A DNA stretch of 64,000 bases from NCBI GenBank assembly GCA_002633005.1, contig NMRA01000239.1, positions 424,195 through 488,194 on the forward strand, in the 5' to 3' direction. Below, in pieces: positions 38,030 to 49,193 of this stretch. Below the pieces are notes generated by a model. It was not told the DNA's origin and searched no databases. It saw only the letters and a program-made list of their open reading frames with translations. The number at the start of each line of letters is the position of its first letter. Position 1 is the stretch's first letter. The position numbers and the translations under genes are program-made. Origin of the DNA: Phoronis australis. Lineage: Eukaryota > Phoronida > Phoronidae.

Positions 38030-40158
38030 GTGCTTTTCACCGATTGGTGAAATGGGCATAAACCAAAAGAATGGTAGAAAAATTCTTGTTCAGTTTGTTA
38101 GTACTAGATAAATCAAATTCCTTTGACATTTTTAGAAAACCACAAACGGTCTTACCGATTATATTTCGCCTCTTTTACCTTTCTCGAACAACTACGAATC
38201 AAATCGTCTGCCATCTTCTGATCTCAGGTTTTGGCTTAATGAGGTCATGAAGTGACCAGAAAGCCAAGCAATCACCCAAGTGAATGCTTCAATTCACAAG
38301 TTCACAAAAATATAAATGGTGGAGTAACAACCGTGTAGTAGAAAGTCGAAACTTTGCGAATAAGTTCTTGAAGGGCTCGATTTCCGTGCAGTTATAGTGG
38401 CCGTATTATTTCTGCAGATGAATATGTTCATGACAAACGATCGCAGTTTAAAAGTGTGCCAGTTAATATTTGATGTGCGATTCGAGCGTGATGCGTAAGA
38501 CTTAAATCTACACTTTCAACGTACGGACCATAGGCTCTTGAGTTTATCTGTTCCTAGATCACCACTGACGTCACTCACTACATAATAAAACATAAAGATT
38601 GGACTCTAAAGATCGGTTTGCTCAGACAATTCTACTCAAATGTGCATAGAACTCCACGAAACCAGCATCGAATAAATCTTTGAATACCTTCTTTCACTTG
38701 ATCACTTCGAATTACCTTTGAATGGTGATTTGACGACAAAAATGTCACAAAACGCCAAATTCACAAATTCAGGGACCTTTTCTTGTAACGTAAGAGTTTC
38801 ATGGCAGACGACCTTCGAGCATCCGGGTTGCTGGCGGACGATCCCGAAGCAATTCCGATGCTCTGTTTTCGCGCGCCCACTAATGTTATTTGAGTGCCCT
38901 CCAAATAATTTAGTATTAGTTTGAATATATTCTAACTCTGGTTATGTAAAAGAACGTTGTTTATAACTGACGTACCACGGGTTGCTGTCTTCTAACTCTG
39001 GCCTACTGCGAAATCCGGCATTTGCCGATAGGTGATTTGCCGCGACTAAACGTGCGGCCAGACATTTGAAATCTCCGCCAAAAACCGAATGTTCGTTGTG
39101 CTTCAACAAAGAGTAGCACATGATGTCAAGATCAAGCACAAGATAAGCCGCTTCTTGCCATTAAATTCTAGGTCAAGTGGTACAATGAGCTATATGAAGA
39201 ATCAAATTACACGTAAGTAGAAGGTTATTTTTAGAAACCTCAATCATTTAAATTAGAAACAAATTTCTTGACTTTGACACATGGGTTGTAGCGCCTACGC
39301 ACCGTAAGTTACGTTCAGTGCTCAAGGTGATAGGATGGTCTTTGGGCGCCTACTTACCTCTAATTTTACCACTTCACCACTGATTTGGGAGCCTGGCTCG
39401 ACAAAGTTTTAGTGTCCAAAATTATGTTTTTGCAAATTCAAGTGTCAGTGGTACGGATATGCAAGCTTATTAGTTTACCGACTACGTTTCCAAAACCACG
39501 TCTCTAGAAGTCGCTGTGATTTCCTGACAAGTAGTAATTCAATTAAATTAAATACAGGAATTTTCAGTTCTGTTCTATGTACCTTCCTGCTTCAAAGTAG
39601 TAAATTTTTCAAAAATGGAAAGTTGCCAGTCGTTAGTCGTTAAAACAACCCTTAAACAGGCTGCAAGTCCGTACATTGAAATTGTAGATTTTAGTCTCAT
39701 ATATTACACTCGAATTGCTCATAAAATATTAGTCTGTACACAGACGTCGAAATTGTGGTCACGTGAGAATATTTATCTGCAGAAATAACGTGGCGAATAT
39801 AACTGTAAGACAAATCCAGACCGTCAAAAGAACTGAATATTTAGTCGAAGATTCGACGTTTTGCTAATCGTTTGTCACTTCGCCATTTTCATTTTTACCC
39901 AGTGGTGAACTCGTGAACTAACGCACTCACTTGGCATGTAATATGAGGTCATTAGGTCAAAATGTGAGAGTACAAGATGGTAGAAGATTTGATTAGTCCT
40001 TGATAGAGAAAGGTAAAAGAGGCGAAATGTAACCGGGTAAGACCATTTATGGTTCCCTAAATGTCCTAAAGGAAGTTGATTTGTTTAACACTAACACACT
40101 CAACAGGTAATTCCCTCATTCTTTAGATTCATGCCTATTTCACAAATTTTTGAAAAAC
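38030..40158. mobile_element. Foldback element 2 (family D)
   Basis: Seen: a left arm at about 38030-38545 and an inverted right arm at about 39590-40158, homologous to the arms of element 1. Matches include GCTTTTCACCGATTGGTGAAA at the left end, AAATCAAATTCCTTTGACAT, TTCGCCTCTTTTACCTTTCT and GCCATCTTCT. The spacer (about 1 kb) holds a small ORF (MADDLRASGLLADDPEAIP, 38813 on), the shared segment and the 95-bp repeat at 39288. No transposase was seen. Confidence 0.65.
39288..39380. repeat. 95-bp dispersed repeat, copy 2
   Basis: Nearly identical to 23410-23515 (GTAGCGCCTACGCACCGTAA ... GGGCGCCTACTTACC). It lies in the spacer of foldback element 2. Confidence 0.6.
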
Positions 40159-40526
40159 TTTATTTTACGAAAATCGTGAGGGTGACGATCGTGGGCACTC
40201 TATTCGTTGTGGGTACACTGTTGTTGTTCGTAAACATAGATTGGAAAATGCCAAAAATAATTTCGAATTCAATTTCCAGTAAAAAAAAACGCGAGAGCCT
40301 CGGGGAATTGCAAGACGAAGCAAGGCTATCGCCACGTGTTAACAGCGAAGCAAGTGATAACACTGGCTTCCTGCGCGAGAATATTGTGTCTACGAAAATC
40401 AGCCCGGATCAATTGTCTCAACAATTCAATGATAGAAACATTGTTAGATTTGTTAGTGGTCCGCATCCTGAGCACGTCAACGATATTTCGAAATACTGTT
40501 GTGAAATTGTTATGTTTTTTCAGTAA
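40131..40526 (+). CDS. Membrane-anchor ORF (possible first exon of a type II membrane protein)
   Basis: Seen: a 131-codon ORF with one strong hydrophobic segment near residues 16-33 (IVRVTIVGTLFVVGTLLLFV) flanked by basic residues, then a Lys/Ser/Glu-rich polar stem. This is the layout of Golgi type II enzymes (sulfotransferases, glycosyltransferases), but no catalytic motif is present. A GTAAGC donor-like sequence overlaps the stop (TTTTTTCA|GTAAGC), so it may be a first exon. The first about ten codons (MPISQIFEKL) lie inside the right end of foldback element 2, so the start codon may be transposon-derived. No downstream exon was identified. A chance ORF of this length is unlikely but possible. 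Confidence 0.4.
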   Translation: MPISQIFEKLYFTKIVRVTIVGTLFVVGTLLLFVNIDWKMPKIISNSISSKKKRESLGELQDEARLSPRVNSEASDNTGFLRENIVSTKISPDQLSQQFNDRNIVRFVSGPHPEHVNDISKYCCEIVMFFQ

Positions 40527-40635
40527 GCGCTATTTACTTCAGATGTTAACTTTTTAAAAGCTGTCTTGTTTTACGTATTAAGCTATTCGTGGAACAGGAT
40601 TGACCTGTTCATGTTTATTTGCCAATGAATTACGA

Positions 40636-40863
40636 CTGCAGATGAAAATACCAGCAGCTGTGGCATTACAGAGGACACACTGATCGTCACCATGACAAAA
40701 GACCATACAATTGCCAAAAGTGTGACACTTCATTCTGCTCAAAGGAAGATGAACGTCGCCGCAAACTTTCGTCCATGGCGACACACATATGCAGAAACGT
40801 GTTTGATGGAGATTCGTGGAAACATCAAATAGTGTGCAATATGATAGGAAATTTATACGTGTA
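40636..40863 (+). pseudogene. C2H2 zinc-finger-like fragment
   Basis: Seen: an open frame reading WHYRGHTDRHHDKRPYNCQK then CDTSFCSKEDERRRKL, ending at a TAA at 40863. The H-x3-H-T..KRPYxCxxCxxxF arrangement is the finger-linker-finger pattern of C2H2 proteins, but the His pair after the second finger is not properly placed. A TGA precedes it in frame and no good acceptor is obvious. Likely a relic; function cannot be inferred. Confidence 0.3.
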
Positions 40864-41183
40864 AGGCACCACAAGATACGGAGTACTTTAATTAAGTACC
40901 ATAGCAGTATCTATTTGAAGACCCTGTTGCTTGTTCTGTACATTTTCCATAGAGTGTTTTTAACCTTAGTAGTTGTACAGTATTACCTAGCATTCCTATT
41001 GTTCACAGGCCTACCACTTGTATCCAATGTGCATCCATTATTGACATAACACTATTTCCCTTCAACAACGTGTCCTACGTGCTTTATTCTACCCAAGAAA
41101 CACAAGAATTTGACCATGGAAAGAATGCTATGCTGACACCCTCACCGGTCGTTGCCGAAACTCGACTCGTTCTCTAACCTTAA

Positions 41184-42510
41184 AGGAGAAGGCAACCTTT
41201 TTCATGTCACTTTTAGCAAAAATAAGGTTCGTTGACTATCCCAGACACATTTTTCACTTAATTACAGCTTTTCGTAATTTGACTAATTTCTCGTCCTCTA
41301 CTCCGGAAGTGACGTTTTGGGAGGCAAGAATTTCGCGCCAATTTCTTTTCATTATAGTCTGACTGTGAGGGCTGTCGAGTCAGTCATTGTTCTATCTCAG
41401 TTGTGATAAGTTCGGTCGTCGTTTGCTTTTGTTTACAAGTCAGTCAACATGCCACGCTGTTGCTGCGTGCCGGGATGTATTCATTATCGTCTCACACGCG
41501 CTTTGGGTACCTTGCGTCTCTTTCCGACACACTTCGCCGTACTTGGCTAGCACGTTCATTTGAAGAACGCAGTGCTACCCGTCCACGCAACGTACAGAGC
41601 AGTGGAGGGTTACCGAGTGTGTGGCAAGCATTTTCTGCCGTCAGATTACGACAGAGATATGTTCGCTGAATTGAAGAAGGTCCCTGCGAAACAACGCCTG
41701 AAGAAGGGTACCATACCGTCGCTGTTTATTCCCGACAGTGCCCCGTCGCCAACCCCGAGAAGTGCGTTTTTGAAGCGAGAAGCCTCGCGAGCTGTGGCCG
41801 CTATATACAGTGACTAGAGGCACTTCATCTACTGTCACCCCTGCCTCCGAGCGTACCCCATTGCGTGCAATTCCGGGACCTAGCAGTGATTCGCCCTGTG
41901 CTGTTGTTTCTAGCCCAGAGCCTGTAAGCAGCCCTGCAGCGATGTCGAGTAGTGGGAGTGAATACAGGCCCAGTTCGACACCCTGTGAATAGGACAGTTC
42001 GTCATCCAATGAACAGATCGGTGAGCCTATAAGTTTGATAAGTTTATTGTGGACTTGTATTGGAGCTATTTAAAAGGTGCCAGGTGTGTAGCGAGGGAGT
42101 CACACGGCGGGATCTAAGCAGTTTCGGTGCTCAGATCACCCTCCAATGGGAGTGTGTCGCGAGACACTCGGGCAAGTGGGACAGTTCTTCCTCTGTACGT
42201 GAGACGATAATGAGTACACCCCAGTACGCAGCAACAGCGTGGCATGTTGACTGACTCGTAAGCAAAAGCAAACGACGACCGAACTTATCACAACCGAGGT
42301 AGAACAATAACTGACTCGACTGCTCTCACAGTCAGACTATATGAACAGAAATTGGCGCGAAATTCTTGCCTCCCAAAACGTCACTTCCGGAGTAGACGAC
42401 GAGTAATTAATTAAATTACGAAAAGCAATAAATAAGTGAAAAATATGTCTGGGATAATCGTCGAACCTCATTTTTGCTAAAAATGACATGAAAAAAGGTT
42501 GCCTTCGCCT
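41184..42510 (+). mobile_element. Complete TTAA-flanked THAP foldback transposon (Kolobok-like)
   Basis: Seen: TTAA at 41180-41183 and 42511-42514. The element starts AGGAGAAGGCAACCTTTTT and ends with its inverse (AAAAAAGGTTGCCTTCGCCT). The inverted arms are about 310 bp (41184-41500 and 42195-42510) and include the 5' end of the THAP-coding region. Known: Kolobok-superfamily DNA transposons target TTAA and several encode THAP domains; piggyBac also uses TTAA but lacks THAP. No transposase catalytic region is present, so this 1,327-bp copy is non-autonomous. TIR, TSD and THAP together give a firm element call; the superfamily is an inference. Confidence 0.75.
41449..41817 (+). pseudogene. THAP domain of the TTAA element (frameshifted)
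   Basis: Seen: ATG at 41449 begins MPRCCCVPGCIHYRLTRALG (C-C-x-P-G-C). After a frameshift near 41540 it continues KNAVLPVHATY...GYRVCGKHFLPSDYDRD, with the C-x2-H-F second zinc half, and KKGTIPSLFIP, matching the AVPTIF-type box that closes THAP domains. It ends at a TAG at 41817. The order C2...CH plus the closing box is diagnostic of THAP DNA-binding domains. The frameshift makes this copy non-functional unless it is a sequencing error. Confidence 0.75.
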
Positions 42511-42514
42511 TTAA

Positions 42515-45500
42515 ACACCCAGCTTCAGCTGACCTTATCGTTCTATAGGGATTAAACTGGGTTACCAGGCGTGAAATTAAACATAGTTGTAAACACAGAA
42601 AGCGACGTCACAATACTAATTTTAAAAAATTCGCTTGGAAAGAGAGGTTTTAATAGCATGAAGTATTCAAAGAGTTCGTAAACACGTGGTCAGGTCTTTC
42701 AGTTTTGAAAATCAGACAAGAAATGTGACTTTTATATCGAAAATTCACATTCAGTATTCTGGTTCTGAGATTCAGCTGAGTGTACTACACGATGAACCAA
42801 CTACAAACAGTTGGAAATTGAGGAAAGCCAAGTGTCATTGCACAATTATGGACATGTCAAGCAACTTTATTACAGTAAAACGTCCATCACATACTTGGGT
42901 AGGCTTGGGCTATTACATATGTAGTAGAAATCCATTAAACCAGTTGCCATAAAAATTAATCACCTTCGGTAGCAAATTTACAAAGTTATCAAATGTCGCT
43001 TTGTCAAAATCGTCAATTCTTTGTTCATGTTCATGAACATCAGATTTTTTAGACTGTGTTTAAATAATTTAAATTAATGTCTGAGAGATAAGTCTTATAC
43101 ATTGTCTTCCAAAGACAAGTGTACTACTTTTGAACGTTCCGTCATCTTTTTTCCTAATTACTGGTGATTCAACAAAGATAGTTAAGCTTTTGTCTATCTC
43201 TTCAAGTCTTGTTTGTTGATGTTAACCTTCTACTTTGTGACACTGCAATCGTTATTGGTTCATGAACATCTGGTCAATCGGTGTGTACCCGCTTCTCTGC
43301 ATAATTCCAAATGGCATATGGCATAAATGCGTTATACATGTGCACGACACGCAGCGTTTGTACCTGACCGATTCTCCGGCAAAATTACTCACATTTTACG
43401 GTCAGTGTGCTTCATTCTATAGGACAGTTTTTGCGAAGAAAAGCAATTTCATAGAATTAGCAGCAACGGGCAATCGAACCCGTTAACTTCACAAAACCAG
43501 TCGAATGACTACCGCTGAACCAGTCCCCAACCGTTTTATAGCACAGTATTTTAAAATACCGTTTTGCTTCATTTCATTAAAAACTTCATCAGAGGATCCG
43601 TAACGCAAATTAGTTCGGTTGACACTAAGCCCAATATTCGTACGACACAACTCCAAATATCATAAAACTTAACTGTAGTTAATGTTAATTTTTATCTTAT
43701 TTTTATTTGTGGTGGAGCAGGACCGTAATGAGTGACAGCCGACTGATGCATTATGGGTACTGACTGCCGCCATATGTAATGAGGTTTCTACGGAAACCCC
43801 GCCCGCACTTTTTCAAAATACTTCAAAAAAATTCATAGCAAAACAATTCATACAGAAACAAGGCTGAAAGCTACGAACTATTTTTATTTAAGTGATACAT
43901 GTATCTTTCAAACCGCAGAATTTACCATGTGCTCCGAATCGGTGAATGTAAGGGAACCGATATCTTTAAATGTATGTTAAATGTTAGACACACGCCCTGC
44001 TCTGATAATTGTCTGCAAACGTGAATAAAACATTGGTTTCGACTGACTTTCATAGACATCGTTAATTTGGGGAACTTAAAAAACACCAAGAAAATATAAT
44101 TTGTTTCGAAATGTAGTCACATTTGCGTAATTGAGGTTTACGGAAATTCCCGGAAGACATTCACCTAAATGTCAATAAAAAGTTTACCTACGTTACTTTA
44201 GAAACCGTTCATTATTGTCAAAGGATTTGTTGTTAGAATATACATTGTTATTGGATGGAAGTTGAACCTCAAGAGTCCCTTATCCGTTTGATATACTGTC
44301 AAACCTGCCGTCCCAAAGGCTCACTCTTTGACTTCACAACATCTACCACTCAAGAGTGTTACTTTTCCAGGAAAATCATCCACGGCTGGACATGGTTTTC
44401 TCGTGAATGTCGCTACACCGTATTTCGGTCTACCTCGTGGTGAAGATCTTCAGGACCTTGGCTACATTTTCTTTGAACAACGTTACTGATGTCATGATAT
44501 CCTAGATCAGCCACTGACACGATATTTGTAGATTTTATTTCAAACCCTTCTTATTGGCTACAGTTTTACGCAGCGTTCTTATTTCACAAGGACGTTACTA
44601 GACAATCGAAGCGCACGAACTTATAACCATGGTACAGAACCAATGAACGTCAACGTCAGACATGCGATCAAAATCAGACAAGTGATCAAAATACATGTAA
44701 CTTCATACGAACCACAGTGAGAACTACGTTTTTTCAAATGGTTCATACGTGTAAATGAGTCGATGATCTGTCTGATTTTGTTCAAATGACTGATTTTGCA
44801 CTTCGTACACGTCACACGTGGTGCTGTGAATCAGTGTTTCGAACGGATGATTGAGTTGTCCTGGCGTTTGGCCGTCCGGAGTTTTGTGAAGTTTCTCATG
44901 TTAAGTTGAAATGTAAACAATAACGCTTAAAATCGTGACGCGATAACCGACACAACTACACTTCACGTATATAAATGCTACTTACATATTAAAACAAGGT
45001 AAGTGCCTAGAACATAATCTTCCCAAGAGTCTAACTTTGAGACGTTGACTTGCCACTCGTTGACCGTCCGATTTACATGGTGAAAGTACTTAACCATGTT
45101 TCCTCGTCAACGCGTTATTACACAATGCACGCAGCGTCTTATCGATCAGTACTTATTCTTATAGAGACGTCGCGGTTTTAACTCAATCGCTACACACTAG
45201 GGGTGGGATGAAATGTGATTCGTTATACTCGTTACTATGCGACACATGCAGAAATCAAATACTTTGCGAAAATTCTAGATATTTTCACACGACGTTGAGA
45301 AGTTTCCTGAATCCTTCTGCTCTCTGTTGATGCTCCAACTTCAATGCAATAATGGGCCGCCATGCGTTTGACAACTATTTGCCTTGCATATTCTTGGGTT
45401 TCATCCACGCACCTTAAGACTGTTATCTACACAAACTACATCGGGAACAATGTGGCACATCCGCCACATGTCGGGAAAACCGCGGTCATCCAACAAAAGT

Positions 45501-45528
45501 TCAAATGTTCAATTTCCGCGGCGGTCTT
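42515..45528. other. No gene recognised apart from a SINE-like unit
   Basis: AT-rich sequence with short ORFs. A 65-codon open frame at about 44275-44463, ending in LPRGEDLQDLGYIFFEQRY, looks protein-like but matches nothing I know. Confidence 0.35.
43461..43530 (-). repeat. tRNA-like SINE unit
   Basis: Seen on the minus strand: an A-box-like TGGTTCAGCGGTAGTC and a B box GGGTTCGATTGCC about 30 bases apart. The ends do not form an acceptor stem. Different in sequence from the unit at 17.2 kb, so a second SINE family or a tRNA pseudogene. Confidence 0.5.
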
Positions 45529-45847
45529 CAGTGGCGGATTTAGAGGGGGGGNNNNNNNNNNNNNNNNNNNNNNNNNNNNNNNNNNNNNNNNNNNNNNNNN
45601 NNNNNNNNNNNNNNNNNNNNNNNNNNNNNNNNNNNNNNNNNNNNNNNNNNNNNNNNNNNNNNNNNTGAATAAACAATGCATAGGCCCTGACCAAACCCCG
45701 TTTACCTTTTTTTAGTCAAAAAGTCCGCAAACCCAAAAATTCGAGACCTCCTGCATCCCTACATTTTAGGCTGGGCGGGCGCATCTGCCGAAATTCTGGT
45801 GATTCCTGTGCCCTGCCCCCCAACTCAAAATCTTGGATCCGCCCCTG
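45529..45847. mobile_element. MITE family C copy 2 with assembly gap, 5-bp TSD
   Basis: Seen: CAGTGGCGGATTTAGAGGGG at the left, TTGGATCCGCCCCTG at the right, flanked by exact GTCTT repeats (45524-45528 and 45848-45852). The interior right of the gap is the reverse complement of the 57.9-kb copy. 113 Ns (45553-45665) replace part of the interior, just after a G-run. Confidence 0.75.
45553..45665. other. Assembly gap (Ns)
   Basis: A run of N bases inside MITE family C copy 2. Open frames spanning it are artefacts. Confidence 0.99.
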
Positions 45848-46879
45848 GTCTTGGTGGTAGAAACACAATGCAAGTTTGAAATTGTAGCATCAGGATAATG
45901 TCAGCCTCAACAGCACCAACCACGCGGCGGCACGGCAACTGACGCAAAGCATTCATAGTTGTGCAGAGGCCCGCGGCTCCTGACCCGTACACAAGAAGGT
46001 GCAGATGAAAGAACCAGTCATCCTGCTTCCTACTAGATTTACCATACTATAACTTGAAGTCATACTGGTAAATTACAGGCTCTCATTCAGTGAGAACATT
46101 TTCATTCTCACATTGTTCACAGTGGTCGAGTACAGTAGTTTTCCAATAATGTTGACCAAATCTCTTTTCGTTTAAACTTGGCGACATTTTGGAGAAAATG
46201 GTTTTGAGAAATTTTCAAATGATTTGATTAACTTGATATCCTGATGTTTTTTTCAAGGCTTTTTCCACGACTGTGATGAAGTTAGACCGCTTTCGACACT
46301 AGTTATCAACTTTTTTGAAAACTGCTGTACTTGAAAATGTGAAAGAGACTGGCTAAATTGAGTGTCCTCACAATCACGCACAAAAACAATTGTACATTAT
46401 ACTTATATTCTCACAATGACTCAAATCAACAACGAAACTTACAAATATTGAAAAACTACCTTACAGAAAATATAGTGGAACTTGCTTGATATTGTGACAG
46501 TTTTCATATCCTTGGTTGACGTTCAAAATACAAGTTTCGCGTGGTATCATCAAAGGTAGATAAACTAAATACACAGCCTGGTGACTGATGATATTTATCT
46601 ACCACAGTTTCTGCAGACTGACTGCATCAAACACAAAATCACAACTAATGCATTGCAGGGTGTCCAAAATGCTAATTCCACCGTTAGAAACAAACTGCAC
46701 AATTATGGGACCTGTTTTATCAAGGGTTGAACACTTGGTCATAACTAAGACGGTCAAAGTTATATGTACATAACTGCGAACAGCACACTGTATTTTTTAT
46801 CAGAACAAAAAAACTTTGCAACAAGCATGAATACAACTCAATGTTTACAATAGACTACCATCTACTGAAATTGTACCCT

Positions 46880-47472
46880 CTGGGGGTACGTTTAGAGGCA
46901 CTGGTGGCAGTAGATGAAGGACCTCCAGTCACTGCAGAGGCCACCGCTCTTTAGGCTTCTCGCCGGGAATCAATAGCGACGGTATGGCACCCTTCTTCAG
47001 ACGCTGTTTTGCAGGAACCTTCACCAATTCCGCGCACATTTCTCTTTCGGAATCCAACGGCAAAAATGCCTGCCACACACTCGGTAATTCTCCACTGGTT
47101 GTACGTTGAGTGGATGGGTAACGCTGCGTTCTTCACCCGAACGAGCCAACTACGGTGGAGTGTGTCATCTTTCGGAAAGCGATGTAATGGCATATCTAAC
47201 GTGCGCGTAAGACGATAATGAGTGCACCCCGGTGCGCAGAAACCGTGCAGAATGTTCACTGACTCGTAAACAAACGGAAATGACAACCAAACTTATCACA
47301 ACCGAGGTAAAACAATGACTGACCCGACAGCTCACACAGTCAGACTATATGAAAACAAAATTATGGCGGGGAATTCTTAACCCCTAAACGTCATTTCTGG
47401 TGTACGGATATGTCTAGGATAATCAACGAACGGTATTTTTGTTAAAAACGACATGAAAAAAGGTTGCCTTCG
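46880..47472 (-). mobile_element. Truncated second THAP/TTAA element
   Basis: Seen on the minus strand: TTAA (47473-47476), then an end matching the 41.2-kb element (AAGGCAACCTTTTTTCATGT), the same leader, and a THAP-coding region. Homology stops at about 46880, corresponding to about 41858 in the full copy. The terminal AGG seen in the complete copy is missing next to TTAA. Confidence 0.7.
46951..47257 (-). pseudogene. THAP domain of the truncated element
   Basis: Seen: GFCAPGCTHYRLTRTLDMPL, then HRFPKDDTLHRSWLVRVKNA and, in another frame, the VCG-like second half followed by KVPAKQR. Here the first half (C..GC to FPKDD and the conserved Trp) is intact where the 41.4-kb copy is frameshifted, and the second half is frameshifted where that copy is intact. 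The first Cys pair is partly lost (MPRCCC replaced). Dead copy. Confidence 0.7.
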
Positions 47473-47476
47473 TTAA

Positions 47477-49061
47477 TAGTTAGTCATGTCTTACATTATT
47501 TACCTCTGTTGTTTGGAAATAGTGTACTCTTCATATTGGCGCTCTCTAAAGTAACGGGAGTGCGAAAATGACTTCCGCTTGGTCCCAACTCAGATTTGGT
47601 TGACTGAATTTTAATTACTACCCAGTAGTTCATTAATTTGAAAACAGAGGAATAAATCCCACTCTCAGTCCCCTCCTACTGTTTGATTAGGTTAAGTTTA
47701 CTAATATATTTCAGATTGTTGACATCGACTGGGATCGAAATTCTCACGTTTTATCAGCCACATCCACTGGGTTTCGCACGGATGCTTCTTCGAAATGGGA
47801 AATGCATGAAACATGATATCTTTGTTCATCCATGGATATTTCAAGAGGTTTGCCTTATTCCTTAAGACATTAGTATATCCCACCGCACAGCACGGGAAAT
47901 TTATTCAGCATAAGGATTGCAGGGAAGGTGTTAACACGCCGTTTATACCGCATTACATCGGATCTGTAGGTGGCGCTGAACGCTTGTCCACCAAAGACCT
48001 GATCGCCATCAATTTCAATATGGCGCGGCTATTTCAAAAATCAGCTATCCATTATCACAATATAGCATTGTTAATGATGTTTTAAAAGTAATGTAGTCTC
48101 TAAGATTAGTAATTATGTTTTCGTGTTCAACACAGTCATTTGAGAGAGAATGTAGACGTCTGTAATATATAGTAAATCACGATATTTTATCAACATGCAA
48201 TACTAGTCTACCATTAGCTATCCACGTGTTTTGCTTGTGCATTTTGTACTTAAATAAGACAATTTACGTGAATGGATTGTGCTTAGAGCAGATATCCTAG
48301 CTAAAATGAGTGTAATTTAACGTCTGGATTTCCTTTGATTCAGAGTGTTTGAAAATGTATTTCCTATGTCATTATGTTTCAAATTTGAAATAGGTTGTTC
48401 AGTCAATGATGTTATAAATCACGACACATAACATTTGAAGATTGTTTTCGTACCGATAGAAAGACATGTTGTAGGGTGGTCGAAAAGCGAGGAAAGAAAA
48501 ACTTGCAAATTGTAACGGCACCACACTCGACTTTATACAATACATCTGGTAGCAGACTATTTTTTCGCATTCAACCTAGCGGATAAATACTACGATAACT
48601 GGACACCGCGAGCTCATTTATTCAATTCACGTTTACTTTCTCGTTCGCGTAAAAATTTAGCTGTAACGTAAAGCGGCACGCGCAGTTAACTACGCGTCAT
48701 AATTTACGTTCATGTCGCTTTTTCGAAACCTCTCAAATTTCACGTAATATATAACTTTTGAGGCAACAATGGGAAGAACATGTAGTACATGTTTGTGACG
48801 TCACTGAAATGATGTCATATCCTGGAAGCTGAAAAGTATTGAGGTCATCGCGATCATTCAGCCAGCTTTCCTACATGTATAAGTTGAAAAGACTAGGAGT
48901 CATTTTAGGCAAAGAAGGGGAGCTGCCAGTATGTAACTAGGTAGTTGTAGGATTCATATTTTGCTATGTAATAAAATCCCCGTTTTATTATGCACCACTT
49001 TCATTTCTTCTGATGACTCGAAGGAATAATCGCAAAAACTACCGTATTGACAGTGCCTCCG
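47477..49061. other. No gene recognised
   Basis: AT-rich. A TTTCAG acceptor-like site at about 47714 is followed by an open stretch (VDIDWDRNSHVLSATSTGFR) that stops after about 33 codons; I cannot assign it. Confidence 0.35.
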
Positions 49062-49193
49062 GGGTAGAGTTCAGTTGTTGTTTCGCGGCTAAAGAAAAAT
49101 CTAGCCAAAATCACGACAATATTTCGCGTAATATCGCTTAGTCTTTCTTTTAGCGGGGTCCTAGCGAGATTCTAGCGTTACTGAACTCTACCC
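49062..49193. repeat. MITE family A copy 5
   Basis: Seen: GGGTAGAGTTCAG at the left and CTGAACTCTACCC at the right, exact inverse ends around 132 bp. Same length as copy 3. The interior right end GCTAGAATCTCGCTAGGACC (minus strand) matches the other copies. Confidence 0.75.

Noticed and set aside
41184-42510. piggyBac element (because of TTAA)
   Set aside because: The ends do not start with a CC-type piggyBac terminus and the cargo is a THAP domain, which favours a Kolobok-type element.
44275-44463. Plus-strand open frame ending RGEDLQDLGYIFFEQRY
   Set aside because: Looks protein-like, but has no recognisable homology, start or splice signal; length is within chance.
45362-45715. Several ORFs spanning 45.4-45.7 kb
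   Set aside because: They run through the N gap inside a MITE and carry no information.
47683-48085. Overlapping plus-strand ORFs after a TTTCAG site
   Set aside because: Frames are short, conflict with each other and match no family; not supported as an exon.
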